This document shows, piece after piece, positions 47,497 to 54,013 of a DNA stretch of 64,000 bases (positions within the stretch are counted from its first letter, which is position 1; the number at the start of each line of letters is the position of its first letter). A program made the position numbers and the translations under genes. This DNA is from Ammoniphilus oxalaticus (GTDB lineage: Bacteria; Bacillota; Bacilli; Aneurinibacillales; RAOX-1): assembly GCF_003609605.1 (NCBI RefSeq), contig NZ_MCHY01000009.1, forward strand, positions 489,058-553,057, given 5' to 3'. Below the pieces are notes generated by a model that was not told where the DNA came from, searched no databases, and worked only from the letters and a program-made list of their open reading frames with translations.

Positions 47497-47946
47497 ATGA
47501 AGATTTTATTTGTATGCACAGGGAACACGTGTCGCAGTCCGATGGCAGAAGGGCTTTTAAAGCAAATGGTTCAGACGGAGCAAATAAAGATCGAAGTTCA
47601 GTCAGCGGGAATTGCAACGTTTGTGGGGGCGCCGTTGGCTGATCATACGGATACGATTTTAAAAGAACGAGGCTTTACGCTTGAACACCAATCGCAACCC
47701 GTTACGGACGAGTTGTTGCGTTGGGCGGATTTGATTTTGACGATGACAGGCGGTCATAAAAATGCAATTGGGCAACGTCATCCGCATGCATTGGATAAAG
47801 TGTTTACCCTGAAGGAGTACATTGGAGCCAGCGGCAATCAGGATATTGTTGATCCATACGGGGGGCCGCTAGAAGCGTATCGGGCTACAGAACAGGAATT
47901 GGTTGAAACGTTGCGTCACGTTTTGCGCAAACTGGCGGAAAATTAA
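47497..47946 (+). CDS. ywlE: Protein arginine phosphatase YwlE
   Basis: The 149-residue enzyme belongs to the low-molecular-weight phosphatase family. The P-loop is VCTGNTCRSPMAEG near residue 6, with threonine in the position that gives phosphoarginine selectivity in YwlE. The general acid aspartate is in VDPYGGP near residue 117. It reverses McsB arginine phosphorylation, which marks proteins for ClpCP. GAGGTG precedes the ATG, 7 bp after the ZIP gene. Confidence 0.93.
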   Translation: MKILFVCTGNTCRSPMAEGLLKQMVQTEQIKIEVQSAGIATFVGAPLADHTDTILKERGFTLEHQSQPVTDELLRWADLILTMTGGHKNAIGQRHPHALDKVFTLKEYIGASGNQDIVDPYGGPLEAYRATEQELVETLRHVLRKLAEN

Positions 47947-47982
47947 TCGGGTGTCGTTGTTGGCGGGGCGTTTAGCGTTCAC

Positions 47983-48122
47983 GCCCACAACATTGTTTAG
48001 TAAAAGGGAGCGCGCCTTGACTGACTCAATCGCCTCCCATCACTCGCCCACAACATTCGTTAGTAAAAGTCAATACACATCAGGTAGGCGCCTCGCTTAC
48101 CCACAACACCCGTTAGTAAAAG
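47983..48122 (+). repeat. 24-bp dispersed element, three forward copies
   Basis: Copies lie at 47983-48006, 48046-48069 and 48099-48122 (63 and 53 bp apart), all with CCCACAACA and TAGTAAAAG. Before the first, GGGCGT can pair with ACGCCC; before the third, GGTAGGCG with CGCTTACC. In both cases the 3' arm runs into the element. No gene is seen from 47947 to 48295. Confidence 0.9.
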
Positions 48123-48295
48123 GGGCCCCCGCGTGATCAGATCAACCCGCGCCGCAGTCGGAGTCAATTGGAGCAGTGGAACAAACAGAAGGCGCATTCA
48201 AAAAAATCAAGCGGTGGGATTAACTGGGGAGTTATGTTAGAATAAAACGTAGATGTAGTTATTAACACTTTTTATAATAAACGGAGGGAATCCCC

Positions 48296-48742
48296 TTGAA
48301 GATCATACTTGGCGCCGATCATGGCGGATATCAACTAAAAGAGGAGATCAAGCAGTTGCTCGATTCACTTGGCATCGTGTATGAAGATGTCGGTTGTGAC
48401 TGCGAGCAATCGGTTGATTACCCTGATTACGCGTTACCTGTTGCTCAGCGGGTTGCATCGGGCGAATTTGAACGAGGCATTCTTGTTTGCGGGACAGGCA
48501 TTGGGATGTCGATTGCCGCAAACAAAGTAAAGGGTGTTCGTTGCGCCTTAACACACGATCTTTTTTCCGCAAAAGCGACGCGTGAGCACAATGATTCAAA
48601 CGTGTTGGCGTTAGGGGCGCGTGTCATCGGTCCAGGGTTGGCCCTCGAGATTGTGAAAGTGTGGCTCGGCGCTGAGTTTGAAGGCGGGCGACATGCAGGC
48701 CGCGTAGAAAAAATCGCTCAAATTGAGGGATCTGATGTTTAA
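48296..48742 (+). CDS. rpiB: Ribose-5-phosphate isomerase B
   Basis: The 148-residue enzyme interconverts ribose and ribulose 5-phosphate. It shows ADHGGYQLKEEI near residue 6, the catalytic cysteine in GILVCGTGIGMSIAANK near residue 66, and REHNDSNVLALGARVIG near residue 98. The TTG start at 48296 has GGAGGG upstream. It overlaps ywlG by 8 bp, as in the B. subtilis ywlF-ywlG pair. Confidence 0.94.
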   Translation: MKIILGADHGGYQLKEEIKQLLDSLGIVYEDVGCDCEQSVDYPDYALPVAQRVASGEFERGILVCGTGIGMSIAANKVKGVRCALTHDLFSAKATREHNDSNVLALGARVIGPGLALEIVKVWLGAEFEGGRHAGRVEKIAQIEGSDV

Positions 48743-49289
48743 TCCGCAACGGATTGGCGAACAATTGGAAACGGCAGTTGGTGAGTTGTTAGCAGAGGCG
48801 CCGTTAAATTCCTCGCAGATCCTTGTCGTTGGGACAAGCACGAGTGAAGTGGTCGGCGCGCGCATTGGCACAGCAGGCAGCGCGCAAGCTGCGGAAACGA
48901 TTTATCGCGTGTTGTCAAACGCGCGTCAGAAGTCGGAATTTCATCTCGCTTTTCAATGTTGCGAACATTTAAATCGGGCTCTTGTTGTGGAGCGAACGAC
49001 GGCTGCGACATTTGGCCTGGAGGAAGTGTCCGTCATCCCAGTCGCTAAGGCGGGGGGATCGATGGCAGCATACGCTTATCATCAGTTTTCAGAACCTGTC
49101 ATGGTTGAGGTCATTCAAGCCGATGCGGGCATTGATATTGGGGATACGTTGATCGGCATGCACTTGAAACGAGTGGCTGTTCCGTTTCGATCCGACACAG
49201 TGCGTTCCATTGGTGAGGCCCATCTAACCATGGCTTACACACGTCCAAAATTAATCGGGGGAACCCGAGCTGTTTATACGCGTGAGTAA
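48735..49289 (+). CDS. ywlG: YwlG family protein (DUF436)
   Basis: The 184-residue protein belongs to the DUF436/TIGR01440 family of unknown function. It has SQILVVGTSTSEVVGARIG near residue 28, CCEHLNRALVVER near residue 74, and VPFRSDTVRSIGEAHL near residue 152. ATG 48735 has GAGGGA close upstream within rpiB. It lies between rpiB and glyA as in most Bacilli. Confidence 0.88.
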   Translation: MFNPQRIGEQLETAVGELLAEAPLNSSQILVVGTSTSEVVGARIGTAGSAQAAETIYRVLSNARQKSEFHLAFQCCEHLNRALVVERTTAATFGLEEVSVIPVAKAGGSMAAYAYHQFSEPVMVEVIQADAGIDIGDTLIGMHLKRVAVPFRSDTVRSIGEAHLTMAYTRPKLIGGTRAVYTRE

Positions 49290-49353
49290 TGCTTACTGAA
49301 GGCTGTAAATAAAAACATAAAAAGTTGGTTTATTACATTAGGGAGGGAAATAC

Positions 49354-50607
49354 ATGTTTGAATTTTTAGGGAAAAATGATCCGCAAATTGCGAAGGCAAT
49401 CAATCAAGAATTAGGCAGACAGAGAAGTGAAATTGAACTAATCGCATCTGAAAACTTTGTTAGCGAATCGGTGCTTGAAGCAATGGGCACAGTGTTAACA
49501 AACAAGTATGCGGAAGGATATCCAGGCCGTCGCTACTATGGCGGTTGCGAATTTGTGGATATTGTTGAAGACTTGGCTCGCGACCGAGCGAAAGAGTTAT
49601 TTGGAGGCGACCACGTAAACGTGCAGCCGCACTCTGGAGCGCAAGCAAACATGGGCGTGTACTTTTCTGTGTTAGAGCCAGGCGACACGGTGTTGGGAAT
49701 GAATCTATCTCACGGCGGTCACTTGACCCACGGTAGCCCCGTTAACTTCTCCGGTAAAATCTACAACTTTGTGGACTACGGTGTAACCGAAGATACGAAT
49801 TTGATCGATTATGATGATGTTCGGGCAAAAGCGCTAGAGCACAAGCCGAAAATGTTAGTTGCCGGCGCAAGCGCGTACCCGCGAGCAATCGACTTCAAGA
49901 AAATGCGTGAAATTGCTGACGAAGTTGGCGCGTACTTTATGGTTGACATGGCTCATATCGCTGGGTTAGTTGCGACAGGTCATCACCAAAGTCCAGTTCC
50001 GTATGCGCACTTTGTAACAACAACGACGCACAAAACATTGCGCGGACCTCGTGGCGGGCTGATCATTTGTAACGAAGAATTTGCTCGTGACATTGATCGC
50101 ACGATTTTCCCAGGTGTGCAAGGTGGACCATTAATGCACGTGATTGCGGCAAAAGCGGTTGCGTTGGGTGAGGCGTTGAAGCCTGAGTTCAAAACGTACA
50201 GTGAACAAGTCATCAAAAACGCGTCTCAATTGGCATCTTCTTTGCAAGAAGCGGGCGTTACAATCGTATCTGGCGGAACGGACAACCACATTGTGTTGCT
50301 TGACGTGCGCAGCCTGAACATGAACGGTCGCGATGCGGAAGAGTTGTTGGAAAAAGTAGGCGTAACGACGAACAAAAACACGATTCCATTTGACCCGGAA
50401 AGCCCGTTTGTAACGAGCGGAATCCGTACAGGATCGCCAGCAGTGACGTCACGCGGGTTCGATGAAGCAGCAATGAAGGAAGTTGCGGCAATCATGGCTC
50501 TGGCGTTGAAAAACCCAGAAGACGAGGCAAAACACGCGGAAGCTCGCCAACGCGTAGATGCTTTGTGCGAACGTTTCCCACTTTATCCGGGTATGAAATT
50601 AATCTAA
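49354..50607 (+). CDS. glyA: Serine hydroxymethyltransferase
   Basis: The 417-residue PLP enzyme converts serine and tetrahydrofolate into glycine and methylenetetrahydrofolate. The PLP lysine is in [14 protein letters not shown] near residue 225, and [13 protein letters not shown] and [13 protein letters not shown] lie in the N-terminal part. GGGAGGG precedes the ATG. It ends before a good terminator. Confidence 0.97.
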   Translation: MFEFLGKNDPQIAKAINQELGRQRSEIELIASENFVSESVLEAMGTVLTNKYAEGYPGRRYYGGCEFVDIVEDLARDRAKELFGGDHVNVQPHSGAQANMGVYFSVLEPGDTVLGMNLSHGGHLTHGSPVNFSGKIYNFVDYGVTEDTNLIDYDDVRAKALEHKPKMLVAGASAYPRAIDFKKMREIADEVGAYFMVDMAHIAGLVATGHHQSPVPYAHFVTTTTHKTLRGPRGGLIICNEEFARDIDRTIFPGVQGGPLMHVIAAKAVALGEALKPEFKTYSEQVIKNASQLASSLQEAGVTIVSGGTDNHIVLLDVRSLNMNGRDAEELLEKVGVTTNKNTIPFDPESPFVTSGIRTGSPAVTSRGFDEAAMKEVAAIMALALKNPEDEAKHAEARQRVDALCERFPLYPGMKLI

Positions 50608-50637
50608 CTTTTAAACTTTTGTTTAGAAAATAAAGAC

Positions 50638-50682
50638 AAGAGCTAGGTCTGCTACTATGTGGCGGATTTAGCTCTTTTTTTG
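50638..50682 (+). terminator. Terminator after glyA
   Basis: AAGAGCTA pairs with TAGCTCTT, with inner GC pairs and a small internal loop, followed by a run of seven T. Confidence 0.82.
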
Positions 50683-50700
50683 GTTAGATTGGAAACAGGG

Positions 50701-50729
50701 ATGACGAAGGGTAGCGGCAGTGGTATAAT
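50701..50729 (+). promoter_or_regulatory. Candidate sigma-A promoter of upp
   Basis: ATGACG (weak -35) and TATAAT (50724-50729) are 17 bp apart; TGG directly before the -10 box makes it an extended -10 promoter. Confidence 0.6.
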
Positions 50730-50789
50730 ATTCCGCAGCATATCAGTTGAAGCGGGGTACATACTAAAAGGTAACAGGAGGGGACCACG

Positions 50790-51419
50790 ATGGGAAATTT
50801 ATATATTTTTGATCATCCTTTGATTCAACACAAACTGACATACATACGCGATAAACAGACCGGAACGAAGGAGTTCCGCGAGCTCGTTGACGAGGTGTCC
50901 TTGTTGATGGCTTACGAGATCACCCGTGATTTGCCGTTGCAAGAAGTTGAAGTGGAGACGCCGGTCACCACATGTAAATCAAAAGTGATCGCTGGCAAAA
51001 AACTAGGTCTTATTCCAATCCTGCGGGCGGGGATCGGGATGGTGGACGGTTTTTTAAGTTTAATACCTTCCGCAAAAGTAGGTCATGTTGGGTTATACCG
51101 TGATCCTGAAACGTTGCAACCGGTAGAATATTATTTGAAGTTGCCAAGTGATATTCAAGACCGTGTGTTAATCGTGATTGATCCGATGTTAGCTACGGGC
51201 GGGTCTGCGGAAGCGGCGATTACCGCTTTGAAAAAGCGCGGGGCGAGACAGATGAAGTTAATGTGCTTGATTGCTGCGCCCGAAGGGATCGAAAAGGTGC
51301 GAGCGGAGCATCCAGATGTGGATATCTATGTTGCCGCTATTGATCAACAGTTGGATGAACATGGGTATATTGTGCCTGGCTTAGGAGACGCTGGAGATCG
51401 TCTGTTTGGGACGAAGTGA
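50790..51419 (+). CDS. upp: Uracil phosphoribosyltransferase
   Basis: The 209-residue enzyme salvages uracil with PRPP to UMP. The PRPP loop is [16 protein letters not shown] near residue 130. The uracil-binding segment [15 protein letters not shown] closes the protein. AGGAGGGGA precedes the ATG. mnaA follows after 26 bp and may be cotranscribed. Confidence 0.96.
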   Translation: MGNLYIFDHPLIQHKLTYIRDKQTGTKEFRELVDEVSLLMAYEITRDLPLQEVEVETPVTTCKSKVIAGKKLGLIPILRAGIGMVDGFLSLIPSAKVGHVGLYRDPETLQPVEYYLKLPSDIQDRVLIVIDPMLATGGSAEAAITALKKRGARQMKLMCLIAAPEGIEKVRAEHPDVDIYVAAIDQQLDEHGYIVPGLGDAGDRLFGTK

Positions 51420-51445
51420 TTGGGAAGGGACGGGGAGACAGACAC

Positions 51446-52576
51446 ATGAAGAAAAGAATTATGACCATTTTCGGTACAAGGCCGGAGGCGATCAAAATGG
51501 CTCCGCTTGTTCATGAGTTAAAAAAATATGATGAATTTGAGCCGATCGTTTGTGTAACGGCTCAACACCGACAAATGCTGGACCAGGTGCTAGAGATTTT
51601 TGAGATCGAGCCAGACTATGATTTAAACATCATGCAGGACCGCCAAACCTTGGTTGACGTTACCAACCGCGCCTTGGCTGGACTTGATCAGGTGATGAAA
51701 GAGGTCAGGCCGGATATGGCGCTCGTGCATGGTGATACGACAACGACATTTGTTGCGGGCTTGGCCGCTTTTTATAATCAGGTGGCGATTGGCCACGTGG
51801 AAGCTGGACTGCGTACATACAATAAGTACTCTCCTTATCCGGAAGAAATCAATCGTCAATTGACGAGCGCGATGACCGATTTACATTTCGCTCCAACAAC
51901 GCTGTCAGCGGACAACCTCCGCAAGGAAAATCGCAAAGAGAATTCCATTTTTATTACAGGGAACACGGTGATCGACGCGCAAAAGACGACGGTTCGAGAG
52001 GATTACACACACCCAGCGCTCGAGGAGTTAGCGGGTTTGCGTTTAGTGTTGATGACCGCCCATCGTCGCGAAAATTTAGGAGAACCGATGCGTGGGATGT
52101 TCCGCGCAATTCGGCGTTTAGTAGACGAGCATGAAGATATTGCGGTCGTTTATCCTGTCCATCTCAATCCGCTTGTGAAAGAAGCGGCTGAGGAGATTCT
52201 TGGTGAGCACCCGCGGATTCGGCTGATTAACCCGTTGGATGTGGTTGATTTTCATAATTTCATGGCCCGTTCCTATTTGATTTTGACTGATTCAGGCGGT
52301 ATTCAAGAGGAGGCTCCCGCGTTTGGGGTGCCAGTGCTGGTGTTACGGGATACGACAGAGCGCCCAGAAGGCATTGATGCAGGGACATTGAAGTTGGCGG
52401 GCACAGATGAGAATGTCATTTTTAACATGGCTGATGAGTTGCTCAGCGATGAAGCGGCTTACAGTCGCATGTCCAAAGCGGAAAATCCGTATGGCGATGG
52501 TGAAGCATCGCGTCGAATTGCAGAAGCGATCCTTTATTATTATGGCTATCGGAAAGAGAGCCCGATCCCGTTTTAA
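51446..52576 (+). CDS. mnaA: UDP-N-acetylglucosamine 2-epimerase (non-hydrolysing)
   Basis: The 376-residue enzyme interconverts UDP-GlcNAc and UDP-ManNAc. FGTRPEAIKMAPLVHEL opens it, VHGDTTTTFVAGLAAF is near residue 95, and the UDP-binding DSGGIQEEAP near residue 285 is intact. UDP-ManNAc feeds linkage units of teichoic acids and the pyruvylated secondary polymers that bind SLH domains. An SLH surface protein is encoded 1.4 kb downstream, so the two may work together. ATG 51446 has GGGGAGA at 7 nt. Confidence 0.95.
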   Translation: MKKRIMTIFGTRPEAIKMAPLVHELKKYDEFEPIVCVTAQHRQMLDQVLEIFEIEPDYDLNIMQDRQTLVDVTNRALAGLDQVMKEVRPDMALVHGDTTTTFVAGLAAFYNQVAIGHVEAGLRTYNKYSPYPEEINRQLTSAMTDLHFAPTTLSADNLRKENRKENSIFITGNTVIDAQKTTVREDYTHPALEELAGLRLVLMTAHRRENLGEPMRGMFRAIRRLVDEHEDIAVVYPVHLNPLVKEAAEEILGEHPRIRLINPLDVVDFHNFMARSYLILTDSGGIQEEAPAFGVPVLVLRDTTERPEGIDAGTLKLAGTDENVIFNMADELLSDEAAYSRMSKAENPYGDGEASRRIAEAILYYYGYRKESPIPF

Positions 52577-52597
52577 GAGAAGATTGCCGAAAGGAAG

Positions 52598-52641
52598 AAA
52601 GACATTTCGCTACTATTAGATGGTGGTGGAGTGTCTTTTTT
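52598..52641 (+). terminator. Terminator after mnaA
   Basis: AAAGACA pairs with TGTCTTT across a loop of about 28 nt with some inner pairing, followed by TTTTTTG. Confidence 0.65.
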
Positions 52642-52666
52642 GCGTTATGGACAGGGAGCGCCTCGA

Positions 52667-52858
52667 CTTTTACTAAACGATGTTGTGGGTTAACTGTTAA
52701 TAAGAGGTTGTCTTAAAGGCGGTTTTACTTCGCGACTAAAAAATAATGGCTTTTACTAAATAGTGTTGTGGGTGAAATTGTGGATATAGAGCGACTTGTT
52801 AAGGTGTTTCTTTTGGCCATGTTCAAATTAATGACTTTTATTAACGAATATTGTGGGT
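52667..52858 (-). repeat. 24-bp dispersed element, three reverse copies
   Basis: Copies lie at 52667-52690, 52750-52773 and 52835-52858 (83 and 85 bp apart), reading CTTTTAYTAA then TTGTGGGT on the plus strand. They stand just beyond the 3' end of the minus-strand transposase-derived gene. Confidence 0.9.
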
Positions 52859-52898
52859 AAAGTGTGGACTAGGTGGACATGCAAAGAAATTAAATTTT

Positions 52899-53570
52899 TT
52901 AGCAAGCTTGTTTAATCGTTTGGTATGTTTGGACAATAGGGATCGAGCAAAGCAGTAAAAATAGATTTTCAATTTGAACATACCTAACTAAATATACTTG
53001 ATTGCGGGCAAAGCGAAACCAGGCTAAGTACCTGCTTAGATATTTTACTTTGATCCAATTACGAAACCTCATCCATTCCTGGAATTCCTTTTCTTCCTCT
53101 TGGGTTAAATCGACTAAACGGAATGGAACAACATCTTTAAAAGTAATGTAGGGAGAGCTCCAACGATCGCGAAGATTTTCGCGCGTATATTGATAAAAGA
53201 AGTCCTTTTCTATTTGCTGAAGCGCGTGGAGCGCCTTATGGCGCCAATAAAAAGCCGTAACATAATGGATCCCCGCGCAAACAGCGCAATTGTGTAAAGA
53301 ATAGCCGCGAATCATACAAAATAAAAATTCAACAAATTTATAGGGGTGATGCGTGTAATGAAGAGGAGTGCTCGTAAGATCATTAAAAGTACGATTACAA
53401 CTCTTGCATTTGTATCGCTTTCGTTCGCGGTATTGACCATGACCAATTACGTGGTTGCTTTTACAGTTTGGACAGTGGCGCGCAGATCCTTGGTTACTAA
53501 GAGTCTTTATAAGTTGTAGGTAAATTTCAGGAGTAGAGAAGCGACGGAAAAACATAGTTCTTTTCTTCAT
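52899..53570 (-). CDS. Transposase-derived zinc-ribbon protein, catalytic domain missing
   Basis: The 223-residue protein has an N-terminal zinc ribbon (CPNCKSNHVIGHG, then YKCKSCNRTFNDLTSTPL) and a helical part with FYWRHKALHALQQI near residue 130. These match the first half of IS1595/IS1-type transposases. The DDE catalytic domain that should follow is absent; instead there is an 80-residue tail rich in aromatic and basic residues. The ATG at 53570 has GAGGAGGT at 7 nt, and a promoter with an SOS-like box lies upstream. I found no terminal inverted repeats of an insertion sequence. It may be a domesticated DNA-binding protein or a truncated remnant. Confidence 0.65.
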   Translation of the reverse strand: MKKRTMFFRRFSTPEIYLQLIKTLSNQGSARHCPNCKSNHVIGHGQYRERKRYKCKSCNRTFNDLTSTPLHYTHHPYKFVEFLFCMIRGYSLHNCAVCAGIHYVTAFYWRHKALHALQQIEKDFFYQYTRENLRDRWSSPYITFKDVVPFRLVDLTQEEEKEFQEWMRFRNWIKVKYLSRYLAWFRFARNQVYLVRYVQIENLFLLLCSIPIVQTYQTIKQAC

Positions 53571-53594
53571 CTGATGGACCTCCTCTCTTTAATG

Positions 53595-53608
53595 GGAACA
53601 CACGTTCC
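53595..53608 (-). promoter_or_regulatory. LexA/SOS-like box
   Basis: Read on the minus strand, GGAACGTGTGTTCC matches the Bacillus SOS consensus CGAACRNRYGTTYC at all positions except the first. It lies one base downstream of the -10 box of the transposase-derived gene, where LexA would block transcription. Confidence 0.6.
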
Positions 53609-53609
53609 T

Positions 53610-53638
53610 ATTATAGCTTATTATGAGGAATTGGTCTA
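53610..53638 (-). promoter_or_regulatory. Sigma-A promoter of the transposase-derived gene
   Basis: On the minus strand TAGACC and a perfect TATAAT (53615-53610) are about 17 bp apart, about 40 bp before the ATG. Confidence 0.55.
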
Positions 53639-53702
53639 CTTCGTTTAATTGAACAAAGTGTGACAATTTTTCTTGCCATTTTTAAGGAAGGAGATGGTGC
53701 CT

Positions 53703-53807
53703 ACCCCCAACATTGTTTAGTAAAAGCGGGTACATCCTACAATCGCCCCTCGCAATACCTGGCCTACCCGAGTTCGTCTCCTCACCCCCAACACTATTTA
53801 GTAAAAG
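53703..53807 (+). repeat. 24-bp dispersed element, two forward copies
   Basis: Copies lie at 53703-53726 and 53784-53807 (81 bp apart), with CCCCCAACA and TTTAGTAAAAG. They stand on the 5' side of the transposase-derived gene, opposite in orientation to the three copies beyond its 3' end. The rest of 53616-53960 holds no gene that I can see, apart from a weak TATAAT at 53916-53921. Confidence 0.9.
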
Positions 53808-54013
53808 CCTGTACACCTCGAATCCACGCGCTCCCCCAGACTCACCACTACAATTGTCGACAACAATTTACAACCTTTGGCAGCAATTTCGAAACATTCT
53901 AGCTTTCGTTACGTCTATAATTAGTAGAGTTAATAGAGAAAAAAACTTGGGAGGGGATATCCATTATTCTGTCATATACTAGGGAGCAGACTAGCAAGGG
54001 AGCCGTTTGGACA

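Noticed and set aside
52860-53640. Complete insertion sequence around the transposase-derived gene
   Set aside because: I found no terminal inverted repeats or target duplication, and the catalytic domain is absent.
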